A stretch of DNA of 64,000 bases from Candidatus Cloacimonadota bacterium (GTDB lineage: Bacteria > Cloacimonadota > Cloacimonadia > Cloacimonadales > Cloacimonadaceae), in assembly GCA_029781115.1 (NCBI GenBank), contig JAKOXG010000004.1, positions 62,001 through 126,000 of the forward strand, written 5' to 3'. Position numbers and translations under genes: made by a program. How positions within the stretch are numbered: position 1 is the first letter of the stretch; each line of letters starts with the position of its first letter. The notes under the pieces are model-generated. The model was not told the origin of the DNA and made no database searches. It saw nothing but the letters and a program-made list of their open reading frames with translations. Positions 18,601 through 26,618 of the stretch are shown in pieces.

Positions 18601-18605
18601 ACTCT

Positions 18606-19775
18606 ATGGATAATAACGCTAAAAAACTATTGATAATCACCGACATGTTCCCGCGTCCGGAGAACCCAACTGATGGTGTCTTTGTCTTGCATCAGGTGCA
18701 GGCATTGGCAGCACACTATCAGGTGAGGGTGTTTTCCTCTTGGTTTCCAGCAAGATACAAAGTGCAAGTGAGCCAAAAGCCTGAATATGACGTGATCCAA
18801 GTGTATTATCCACAAAGCAGGGTTTTCTTCCCGCTCACCACATATTATTATCACAAATATGTGTTGCCCAAGCTGAAAGAGGTCTTGGAAAGCTATGATC
18901 CGGACATCATTCACGTGCATGATTGCCGGCATCTGCCCGAGCTTTTGTGCATGCAAGACCTGCTCGCAAAACAGCGAGCCAAGAAGATTCTCACCGTCCA
19001 TAATATCAAAACGCTTCCCGAGAGAGCAGGACGGTTTGGGCCCAGATCCATCTACCGGAATACGCTCCCCAAAGCTTTTCGCGTCTGGGATAAGGTGCTA
19101 TTTGTAAACAAACAACTGCTTACACGCATGCAGGACATCGTCCCCTCGCACAAAAGCCAATACATCGGCAACGCCATCATGCCCACGCCGGAATGTAGTG
19201 ATGAGTCCCTGAGCCACATCAAAGAAAAGATAGAGAGCAAGAACTTCAATATCCTCTCGGTGGGCAATTTGGTGGATACCAAGGGCTTTGACATCTTGAT
19301 CCACGCTTTTGCCAGGGTGCAAAGCCAATACAGAGACATGTCTCTCACCATCATCGGCTCAGGCAAGCAGCAGAAGAAGCTGGTAAACCAGATCCTCAGC
19401 CTGGGTTTGGAAAAGCAGATCAACATGATCCCAGCTCAGCCCAACGAGATAGTGCGCAACACCTACAAGTGCTTTGACCTCTTTGCTTTGCCCAGCTATA
19501 GTGAGACCTTTGGCATCGTTTACATAGAAGCCATGGAAGCCGGACTACCGGTGATCGGAGTGCGAGGTCAGGGCATAGATGGAGTGGTGCGCGACGGTGT
19601 GACCGGTCTCCTGTGTGAACCCAGGAATGTGAGTGATCTCGTCTCCAAAATCCGCTGGGTCATCAATAACCGTGAAGCAGCAACCAAGATCGCCTGCGCA
19701 GGGCAGATACACGTAAGAGAGCATTTTATGATGGACAAGCTCATCGATAGGTTAGTGGAAATCTATGAGGGCTGA
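18606..19775 (+). CDS. Glycosyltransferase family 4
   Basis: 389 residues from the ATG at 18606 (MDNNAKKLLIITDMFPRPEN). An ATG at 18534 would add 24 residues unlike the family N-terminus. This is a GT-B fold: an N-terminal domain with GVFVLHQVQAL, and a C-terminal nucleotide-sugar domain with SVGNLVDTKGFDIL near 215 and the ESE-like block EAMEAGLPVIG near 305. It transfers a sugar from an NDP-sugar onto a surface glycan. It is the first of four tightly overlapping glycosyltransferase genes and overlaps the next by 11 nt. Confidence 0.85.
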   Translation: MDNNAKKLLIITDMFPRPENPTDGVFVLHQVQALAAHYQVRVFSSWFPARYKVQVSQKPEYDVIQVYYPQSRVFFPLTTYYYHKYVLPKLKEVLESYDPDIIHVHDCRHLPELLCMQDLLAKQRAKKILTVHNIKTLPERAGRFGPRSIYRNTLPKAFRVWDKVLFVNKQLLTRMQDIVPSHKSQYIGNAIMPTPECSDESLSHIKEKIESKNFNILSVGNLVDTKGFDILIHAFARVQSQYRDMSLTIIGSGKQQKKLVNQILSLGLEKQINMIPAQPNEIVRNTYKCFDLFALPSYSETFGIVYIEAMEAGLPVIGVRGQGIDGVVRDGVTGLLCEPRNVSDLVSKIRWVINNREAATKIACAGQIHVREHFMMDKLIDRLVEIYEG

Positions 19776-21036
19776 TAAGCGCATCTTGATGATTGTCAAT
19801 GAGTTCCCACCCACCGGTGAGAGTGGAGTGCAGAGACCGCTGAAGTTTTTGAAGTATCTTGCTGCAGCTGGCTGGCTCTGTCATGTGGTGACTCCCAAAC
19901 AGCTTCCCAAGACTGTGCAGGATGAGTCTTTATGCGCAGAAGTGCCCTCCTCAGCCGTCATCCACAAGACGCCCAGTTGGGGATTTAGAGGTAAAGCAGT
20001 GGATCAGGTAGCCAGAATACGCTTTCAGGGGGGCCAAAGTGCTCTCAAGGCTGTGCTCTTTCGCTTTCTGCTGGCAATCAACCACCTCATCTTTCCCCTT
20101 GATAAACAGATAGGTTGGGTGCCTTTTGCCTTTATCTATAGCTATCGGCTGATCAAGAAGCACAAGATCCGCAACGTATACATCGCTGCCTTTCCCTTTT
20201 CCGCCTTTCTGGTGGGCATCATGCTCAAGAAGTGCTTCAAAGACCGCATCTTCTGGGTGGCAGACTATCGTGATGCCTGGCAATTTGAGCCCATTTTTGA
20301 AGAAGCCACCCCGCATTTCAGGCAAAATATCATCCGCTACTGGGATAAAAGAGTGCTCAGACATTGTGATAGAGCCGTCTTTGTGACCCCAGGCACTCTA
20401 AAGACCTATACCGAGCGTTTTAGATGGCTGAAGAATAAAGCAAGCTGCATCACCAATGGCTACGACGAAGCGGACTTCCTCGATTTGGAGCCCAATCCTG
20501 CCAGCGCAGATTCCATCTACTACATGGGTAAACTCTATGACCTGCAACGACGCAGCATTTTACCACTTTTGCAGGTGATGAAAGATATGGAGTTGCAGCT
20601 ACCACTGATGCATGTAGGCACCATCAATGAAGGTGCCCAAGCTGCCATCGCCAAAGGGGGCTATGACTTTTATAGCTACCACGGCTATGTATCCCATCAA
20701 GAAGCCATAGAGTTAGCACTGGGAGCCAAGATAAACCTGCTCTTGATCAACGACGACAAGCAATCTGAGGATGTGTATTCAGGCAAGGTGTTTGAATTGC
20801 TCAGAGCGCAAAGACCCATCTTGGCTTTGGGTCCTGCCCGCGGCGTGGTCAAAGACCTGATAGAGATAACTCACAGCGGCGAATATGCCCATCTCAATGA
20901 CCCTGAGCAGATAACAGCAGCCCTCAGGAAGCTTTTGGCAAACCCCGAAAACTATGGCTCCGATCTGGCAGCAATCCAACAATATGAGAGACAACACTTA
21001 ACCAACCAACTGGCAAAGTTATATGAAAGAATTTAG
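19765..21036 (+). CDS. Glycosyltransferase (GT4-like)
   Basis: 423 residues. The N-terminus ILMIVNEFPPTGESGVQRP is typical of GT-B transferases that start with a Gly/Ser-rich loop. The middle has WVADYRDAWQFEP (about 166-178) and FVTPGTLKTYTERF, and the C-terminal half carries SGKVFELLRAQRPILALGP (about 340-358), the donor-binding block. Acceptor and sugar are unknown. It overlaps both neighbours (11 nt and 14 nt), which means translational coupling. Confidence 0.8.
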   Translation: MRADKRILMIVNEFPPTGESGVQRPLKFLKYLAAAGWLCHVVTPKQLPKTVQDESLCAEVPSSAVIHKTPSWGFRGKAVDQVARIRFQGGQSALKAVLFRFLLAINHLIFPLDKQIGWVPFAFIYSYRLIKKHKIRNVYIAAFPFSAFLVGIMLKKCFKDRIFWVADYRDAWQFEPIFEEATPHFRQNIIRYWDKRVLRHCDRAVFVTPGTLKTYTERFRWLKNKASCITNGYDEADFLDLEPNPASADSIYYMGKLYDLQRRSILPLLQVMKDMELQLPLMHVGTINEGAQAAIAKGGYDFYSYHGYVSHQEAIELALGAKINLLLINDDKQSEDVYSGKVFELLRAQRPILALGPARGVVKDLIEITHSGEYAHLNDPEQITAALRKLLANPENYGSDLAAIQQYERQHLTNQLAKLYERI

Positions 21037-22108
21037 GATAAACAACACCAGCAAGATCTTGATGATGTATCTCACTTGGTTTTTCTGGATAATCAGGAAA
21101 GCTTTTACACGCCTGTCTGATAGAGAGCCCAAAAGCGTCTGTGTCCTCTATCTGAGCGGTTTGGGAGACATCGTCTGTGACACCATGTTTTTCGAGTCCC
21201 TGCGTGAGAAGTGGCCCCAAGCTGAGCTTACCGCTTGCTTCCCTGCTGCTTTCTGTGATGTGCAAAAGGATTTCTTTGCCTTTGATCGCTACATAAAGCA
21301 CCAAAGCTTTTGGCTCACCCTGAAGCAACTCTGGAGTCTGCAAGCTGATCTCATCATCATTCCCGGTTGGTTGGTGCGCAATTCCCTCTTGGCTATCTTT
21401 TCCAATGCCAAAGCCATCATCGGCTATGTAAACGACCTCACCTTCAGCAACCGCTACCTCAATAGCTTCAGACTTGAACTGGCAGGAATCCAAGCCAAAC
21501 GTTGCGTGCAAGATATGCGCAAATGCCACCTGTCCCAAAGACCCATGGCTATTTCTGTGGCTTTGGGCTTGAAGACCTATGATATTGAAGACTTGGAAAT
21601 CCCCAGGATGAAAGAGTCTTTAAACCATGCTGTCTTCCACGCTGGAGCGCGTTTTGAAGGCCGACGCTACAGTGAAAAGTCCTTTGCCAGAATAGCTGAA
21701 TACCTGCTGGAAAAAGGCTGGGTTCATGCCGTGTATCTGATTGGTGCCAGCGATGATAGAGCGATAAACTTGCGCATCAAAAGCTACAGCAAGTTCAGGA
21801 CAATCAGAGACAAATCCGGAATATCTCTGTATCAGAGCTTTGACCTCATCCGCACGGCAAAGATCTTTGTGGGCAACGACTCCGGCCCCATGCACTTAGC
21901 TGCCTTATCCGGAGTGCCGACCTTAGGTCTGTTGGGCCCAAACTTTCCTCATATCAGTGGACCTTTGGGCAAGCAGAGCAGATACCTCTTCCACGAGTTT
22001 GGATGCAGCGGCTGCAACCAGAGGGGTTGTGACTACAGCTATCGCTGCATCAAGGCGATCACTACCCAGGAAGTGATAGATGCTCTGGACGAAATGATGA
22101 GAGATTAA
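21023..22108 (+). CDS. Glycosyltransferase family 9 (heptosyltransferase-like)
   Basis: 361 residues. Family 9 signatures are VCVLYLSGLGDIVCDTMFF near 33-51 and FVGNDSGPMHLAALSGVPTLGLLGP near 280-305, the ADP-heptose-binding block. A Cys-rich segment GCSGCNQRGCDYSYRC lies near the C-terminus, a common place for the CxxxxC pairs of these enzymes. It probably adds heptose or a similar sugar to an LPS-like core. It overlaps the upstream gene by 14 nt. Confidence 0.85.
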   Translation: MKEFRINNTSKILMMYLTWFFWIIRKAFTRLSDREPKSVCVLYLSGLGDIVCDTMFFESLREKWPQAELTACFPAAFCDVQKDFFAFDRYIKHQSFWLTLKQLWSLQADLIIIPGWLVRNSLLAIFSNAKAIIGYVNDLTFSNRYLNSFRLELAGIQAKRCVQDMRKCHLSQRPMAISVALGLKTYDIEDLEIPRMKESLNHAVFHAGARFEGRRYSEKSFARIAEYLLEKGWVHAVYLIGASDDRAINLRIKSYSKFRTIRDKSGISLYQSFDLIRTAKIFVGNDSGPMHLAALSGVPTLGLLGPNFPHISGPLGKQSRYLFHEFGCSGCNQRGCDYSYRCIKAITTQEVIDALDEMMRD

Positions 22109-22111
22109 GGC

Positions 22112-23278
22112 TTGAGCAAGAAGCAGATACGCATCCTCAACATCACCACCAGGTTAAACATCGGCGGCGTAGCCAAACACGTGTTTATCCTCTCTCGTCT
22201 CTTCAACGAAGCCCACTTCAGCAGCATGATCATGAGCGGACGCTGCGAAAGCCATGAAAAGGATATGTTCAGCGAAGCAGAGGAATATGGGCTGGAGCTG
22301 TTCCATGTGCCTGAAATGGAGAGGTCTATCAACCTATTCAGAGACCTACTTGCTGTCTTTAAGGTTTACCGGATCATCAAGAAGCTGAAGCCAGACATCG
22401 TTCACACCCACACCGCCAAAGCCGGATTTGCGGGCAGGATAGCCGCCAGGTTAGCCGGAGTCAGGACTATCATCCACACCTTCCACGGCAACAACTTCAC
22501 AGGCTATTTCGGCTACTTCATGAGCCAGGTATCCATCAATGTAGAAAGAGCTTTAGCCCTGATCAGCACACGCATCATCGCCATCAGCTCTCAGCAGAAA
22601 GACGAGCTTATCCGCTACAAGATCTGCCCCGTGAGGAAGATCAGAGTCATCCCTTTGGGCTTTGATTTTGAGGAGTTTGCCCACCAAGAGAGTGATGTAG
22701 ACCGCTTTAAACAAAGCTACAACATCCCCTTGGACAACAAACTGGTAGGCTTTGTGGGCAGGCTCACCGCCATCAAGAATCCTGATGCTTTCATTGATAT
22801 TGCCGCCAAGGTGCTACAGCACAGGCAGGACGTCACTTTCATCTTTGTGGGCGATGGAGACCTCACGCCCCACTTGAAGCGCAAGGTCGCTAAAAGAGGT
22901 CTGCAAGACAACGTCATCTTTACCGGCTATCTCACTGATCTCAAGCCGCTTTACGCCGACTTGGACGCCTTGGTACTCACATCCACAAATGAGGGCACTC
23001 CCGTCGTGATCATCGAAGGGATGGTCAATCGGGTGTTTATCCTCTCCACCAATGTGGGCGGTGTGCCCAATATGATCCAGGATGGCATCAGTGGCTATCT
23101 TTTTGACGGCGTAGACACCGACGCCTACACACAGAGATTGCTCTACAGCTTCGATCATCCTGAAGTCGTGCAACCCTTATTGGACAGAGCCGGTCAGGAT
23201 GTGGTCGCAAAGTATGGAGCCGAGCGCTTGCGGCAGGACTTTTTACGTCTGTTTAAAGAGCTGGGGCTCAGGATATAG
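22112..23278 (+). CDS. Glycosyltransferase family 4
   Basis: 388 residues from a TTG start (22112). The frame is closed by the TAA of the previous gene at 22106, so TTG is the first usable start and gives the family N-terminus ILNITTRLNIGGVAKHV. The motifs HTHTAKAGFAGRIAAR (about 94-109), VGFVGRLTAIKNPD (about 211-224) and STNEGTPVVIIEGM (about 290-303) are those of GT4 enzymes. It is the last gene of the four-gene cluster and its stop lies within a hairpin shared with the convergent gene. Confidence 0.85.
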   Translation: MSKKQIRILNITTRLNIGGVAKHVFILSRLFNEAHFSSMIMSGRCESHEKDMFSEAEEYGLELFHVPEMERSINLFRDLLAVFKVYRIIKKLKPDIVHTHTAKAGFAGRIAARLAGVRTIIHTFHGNNFTGYFGYFMSQVSINVERALALISTRIIAISSQQKDELIRYKICPVRKIRVIPLGFDFEEFAHQESDVDRFKQSYNIPLDNKLVGFVGRLTAIKNPDAFIDIAAKVLQHRQDVTFIFVGDGDLTPHLKRKVAKRGLQDNVIFTGYLTDLKPLYADLDALVLTSTNEGTPVVIIEGMVNRVFILSTNVGGVPNMIQDGISGYLFDGVDTDAYTQRLLYSFDHPEVVQPLLDRAGQDVVAKYGAERLRQDFLRLFKELGLRI

Positions 23279-23300
23279 TGGTTTGGCCCAAGGCCACTAT
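23275..23300. terminator. Bidirectional hairpin covering both stop codons
   Basis: ATAGTGG (23275-23281) pairs with CCACTAT (23294-23300). The TAG stop of the plus-strand transferase (23276-23278) and the TAG of the minus-strand cyclophilin (23297-23299) are both inside the stem. T-runs are short, so efficiency is uncertain. Confidence 0.5.
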
Positions 23301-24355
23301 TTCATCAGCACTCCCTTGCTGCATTTGTCTCCGTATTTAAACAGATAAGTTCCGGCACCACAGCTTCTTTGCTGGCTGTCCCTGCCATCCCAATACAGCT
23401 CTCCTTTCACCAGGCCAAAGTCTCGGATCAGTCTTCCTTTCAGGTCATAGACCTTAAGGCTTTGTGGCTGCAGTGAATTGAGCTTGATAGCTGTGCCCTC
23501 CCTGAAAGGGTTGGGGTTCAGCGAGATGCTTTGCTTGGCAGGCAGCACATTATCGTCGCCATCACTACCGGTAGATTGAACCTGCCAAGTGAAAGTGTGA
23601 GACCACTCCTCGTTTTCTATCGTGCAGCTCAAGCTATGATTTCCCGATGGGAAGCGATGGTTGATCGTTAATTCATCCACACCTTGCAAGACAACCTGGT
23701 CATCCATCTTCCAGGTATAAGTCACGGGATAGTTTTGACTGAAGGCCAACACTGCGAAAAGGGGCTCTTCACTGGGGCTGGTTTCCACCACTTCATCTAT
23801 CTCCGGCATGACGCAATCAACCATCAGATCCAGCATCCTCAGCTCATTGATGGTAACCGGTGTGAGAGGTCTATCGTTTGCATTCACAGGCACTTGGCCT
23901 ATCTCCAACACCACATTGAGGCCGTCCACCACCTTGCCAAACACGGAATAGCGACCATCCAAGCCCGGTTGTGGTGCGAGGGTAATGTAATATTGGCTGC
24001 CGGCCGAATTGGGCTGCGCAGTCTTGGCCATAGCCAGCATTCCAGCGCTATCATGTAGCAGCGAAGGATGATACTCATCTTGGATGGTGTAGCCCGGGCC
24101 GCCGGTTCCCGTGCCGTTGGGGCAGCCATCCTGGATCACAAAGCCCCGCACTACCCTGTGAAAGATCAATCCATTGTAGAAGCCACTGTTGGTGAGACTG
24201 ATAAAGTTTCCACCCGTGATGGGCATGAGGCCATTATAAATCTCTGCGGTAAAGGAGCCCATGGATGTATCCCAACGGGCAAAATGTAAGCCATATACAG
24301 GTGCTAAAAGACACACAACTACTATCAGTAAGCATGCTTTGCGAATATTGAACAT
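23297..24355 (-). CDS. Secreted cyclophilin-type peptidyl-prolyl isomerase with C-terminal sorting-like domain
   Basis: 352 residues from ATG 24355, which has a GAGG 5 nt upstream. A GTG at 24361 would add two residues. A signal peptide (about 1-22) is followed by a cyclophilin domain (about 25-185) with FHRVVRGFVIQDGCPNGTGTGGPG, AMAKTAQPNSAGSQYYIT and the FGKVVDG block. Next comes an Ig/PKD-like middle part (about 200-265), then a FlgD/type-A-sorting-like C-terminus (LNPNPFREGTAIKL, then LKVYDLKGRLIRDFG). Prolyl isomerisation outside the cytoplasm is the likely job. The tail suggests export through a type IX-like path or surface attachment (inference). Confidence 0.9.
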   Translation of the reverse strand: MFNIRKACLLIVVVCLLAPVYGLHFARWDTSMGSFTAEIYNGLMPITGGNFISLTNSGFYNGLIFHRVVRGFVIQDGCPNGTGTGGPGYTIQDEYHPSLLHDSAGMLAMAKTAQPNSAGSQYYITLAPQPGLDGRYSVFGKVVDGLNVVLEIGQVPVNANDRPLTPVTINELRMLDLMVDCVMPEIDEVVETSPSEEPLFAVLAFSQNYPVTYTWKMDDQVVLQGVDELTINHRFPSGNHSLSCTIENEEWSHTFTWQVQSTGSDGDDNVLPAKQSISLNPNPFREGTAIKLNSLQPQSLKVYDLKGRLIRDFGLVKGELYWDGRDSQQRSCGAGTYLFKYGDKCSKGVLMK

Positions 24356-24361
24356 GATCAC

Positions 24362-24837
24362 CTCATTCTTTTATTCTTGGAGCAAGCCTAAAATGCTGCG
24401 TATATTTGGCAAGCATTTTATCTCAGCGATGAAAATCAAACCCCACAGACCAAAGACCTCCCTCCATAATATACACTGACGACCTCACTTTGTAGAGAAT
24501 AATCCACAAAATAAAGCCCGTAATCGCTTGCCGGCGTAGGCGATACGATATGGTCAAATATTAACCCCTTCTGGCCGAAAGTAAAATGCCGGCTCGTGCT
24601 GCATCAATAGTAGCTCCTCACAAATGACGCCGCTAACTCACGAAGGGGCTTATAGTTACCCCGAACCATTTCTTCACCTTTTCAACCGAATTTGGTCCCT
24701 GTATCTGGTGGCTGCGATACTACTCAGTACGGTCGCTCTACCAAGCGACCTGACAAATGCAGCTTGCAATTGACAACTTGCCGACGCCGCAGGCCGCATC
24801 CATATAATAACAAAATCCATCATTTTGCACTTTATCC
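24362..24837. other. Noncoding stretch with hairpins between divergent genes
   Basis: No ORF is convincing. It holds GGTCGCT (24731-24737) / AGCGACC (24744-24750), a perfect 7-bp hairpin, and ATCGC (24523-24527) / GCGAT (about 24540-24544). A solo GGTCAAATATT near 24552 resembles the right-hand box of the dispersed repeat, but without the hairpin core. It may be decayed sequence or an RNA. Confidence 0.35.
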
Positions 24838-24866
24838 TTGACAATGAGGCTCGTTTCCCTTACCAT
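24838..24866 (+). promoter_or_regulatory. Promoter candidate for the exported-protein gene
   Basis: TTGACA (24838-24843) and TACCAT (24861-24866) with 17-nt spacing, about 30 nt before the ATG at 24901. Confidence 0.5.
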
Positions 24867-24900
24867 GCACCGCAGATAAAAAGCAATGACGAGGTTTATT

Positions 24901-25545
24901 ATGAAGACGATCCGCAATATCTCTTTAGTAGCGATCATGGTGCTGCTTGCAGTCACTTTGAGTGCAAAGAAATACAATGATCGCAACAGCATGGGACTGC
25001 ATTTCGGCACCGCCAGCGGCAGTGGTTATGCCATGCGTTGGATGGGTGACAAATATGGTTTCCAGCTCACTTTGGGAGCCTATACCAAGGGCTCCAACAA
25101 AGTACGTTTTGAGGATCCCTATACAGACTACAATGCCATCTACACTCCTGATGTTACCGGTCATATCTGGCGTAAGCTCAGTGGCCGGAGCACCAAGGCT
25201 GAGATAGGTTTAAACGGCATCATTATGCTGGATCATTTCAACAAAGGCCGCTTTTATTTGATCGGTGGCGGTGCGATGACCAGTGGCAAGAAGAAGGTCT
25301 TTTCTGCCAAATACAAGCTTGAATATGCCGGCACAAGCTCCAGCAGATATTCAAGAGTAAGTACGGTACCCATCAAAAGTGAGTACCAGAATGTGAAAGA
25401 CTGGATTGTGGGCATAGGCCCCGGCGTAGAGCTTTCCATCACGCGTCACTTCCGCCTCGCTTTTGAAGTCCCCATCACTTACGATGATCGTGACGACATT
25501 GTGATGTATATCCCGCAGGTTGGGTTTTACTATTATTTCAAGTAA
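24901..25545 (+). CDS. Small outer-membrane beta-barrel-like protein
   Basis: 214 residues from ATG 24901, preceded by GAGG 7 nt upstream. A farther ATG at 24886 would spoil the signal peptide. The signal peptide covers about 1-21 (VTLSAKK). The rest alternates short amphipathic strands and turns (YGFQLTLGAYTKGS, RFYLIGGGAMTSGKK, LAFEVPITYDDRDD) and ends in VGFYYYFK, as small 8-stranded barrels do. The function is unknown. It is followed 112 nt later by another exported protein gene on the same strand. Confidence 0.65.
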   Translation: MKTIRNISLVAIMVLLAVTLSAKKYNDRNSMGLHFGTASGSGYAMRWMGDKYGFQLTLGAYTKGSNKVRFEDPYTDYNAIYTPDVTGHIWRKLSGRSTKAEIGLNGIIMLDHFNKGRFYLIGGGAMTSGKKKVFSAKYKLEYAGTSSSRYSRVSTVPIKSEYQNVKDWIVGIGPGVELSITRHFRLAFEVPITYDDRDDIVMYIPQVGFYYYFK

Positions 25546-25657
25546 ACACAGCTTTTTCTTGCAGGATTTTGCAGCCTGATGTGTAAGTAGGTTAGAGGCG
25601 ACTGCTTGCCTGTGATTGCCTCAGCCAATCTTAACATTAAATAAAAGGAGCTAAGTC

Positions 25658-26548
25658 ATGAAAAGAGTCCTGCTCACAATATCGCTGGTCTTATTGATCT
25701 TTGGCCTCGCTGCTGAAGACGCCATGTATGGCGCATTTAGGGTGATCACCAAGCCCAGGGGAGCGGATGTGACCCTGTATGATGCGGACGTGTATCTGAG
25801 CCCTACGCCCACGCCCACCTATCCCGTTTTGATGGACGAGTATATGGACTTGGTGGAGGGGATACCCGGTCGACACATCATGCTGATGATCACCAAAAAG
25901 GGTTATGTGCCCATCCGCCAAGAGATCTTTGTTCCCTTCACGCATGAAGATGAGTGCGAGGCACTTGAGGAACCCTCCGTGTTTGTATTTCATCTGGAAA
26001 AGGATGTGAAAAAGGCTTATCACAAGGTCAGCATCTACTATGGTTACAGACACCGTAGACCCAGACCTCCAGTCTATGTTTACTATCATCCCTGGTATCC
26101 ACCTGCTCATTATGTGTGGGTTTCGCCACCTCCACCTTCTCCCAGGCCTCCAAGGCCACCCAGACCGCCCAGGCCTCCTGTGGTGCATACGGGATCAGTG
26201 ACAGCAACTGCGTCCGGGCCTTCGACAACCCCATACAAACCTTGGAACAAGCCCAAACCGCCTCCTTCACGTGGCCCCAAACTGGAAGCGGAGCCGGATT
26301 CTCCGCGCAGATCCAGCCCGGGAACGCAGGTTTCAGACAAGATAAAAAGCACAGTCAGGAAGTTGACCGGCAGCAAAAAGGAAAAGGATAAGGATAAAGC
26401 TGAAAAGAGTAAGGTCAAAACCTACGAAAGCCCTTCCAAATCCGATAATAGCACCCGATCTCCCGCCAAGGTCTCCAGCGCACCCCAGATCAAGAAGAGG
26501 GTCGTGGATCTGGAACCGCAAAAAAAGGATAAAGTCAAGCGCAAATAA
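25658..26548 (+). CDS. Exported Pro-rich protein with PEGA-like domain
   Basis: 296 residues. A signal peptide (about 1-19) is followed by a PEGA-like domain (about 25-110; FRVITKPRGADVTLYDADVY, then GIPGRHIMLMITKKGY). A Tyr/Pro stretch (HPWYPPAHYVW), an Arg-Pro repeat (PRPPRPPRPPRPP near 165-177) and a highly charged Lys/Ser C-terminal tail come next. SD AAAGGAG lies 8 nt upstream of the ATG. PEGA domains are usually found in surface or envelope proteins. The Pro-rich part may span peptidoglycan and the basic tail may bind a polyanion (inference). Confidence 0.65.
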   Translation: MKRVLLTISLVLLIFGLAAEDAMYGAFRVITKPRGADVTLYDADVYLSPTPTPTYPVLMDEYMDLVEGIPGRHIMLMITKKGYVPIRQEIFVPFTHEDECEALEEPSVFVFHLEKDVKKAYHKVSIYYGYRHRRPRPPVYVYYHPWYPPAHYVWVSPPPPSPRPPRPPRPPRPPVVHTGSVTATASGPSTTPYKPWNKPKPPPSRGPKLEAEPDSPRRSSPGTQVSDKIKSTVRKLTGSKKEKDKDKAEKSKVKTYESPSKSDNSTRSPAKVSSAPQIKKRVVDLEPQKKDKVKRK

Positions 26549-26565
26549 ACGAACAAATATAGAAA

Positions 26566-26597
26566 AAGCCCCCGATGCTGCTCGCATTGGGGGCTTT
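26566..26597. terminator. Bidirectional terminator
   Basis: AAAGCCCCCGATG (26566-26578) pairs with CATTGGGGGCTTT (26585-26597) with one mismatch. A-rich on the left and T-rich on the right, it serves both convergent genes (PEGA protein and PEP carboxykinase). Confidence 0.85.
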
Positions 26598-26618
26598 GTT
26601 TATGATTTCTGTTTTTTC

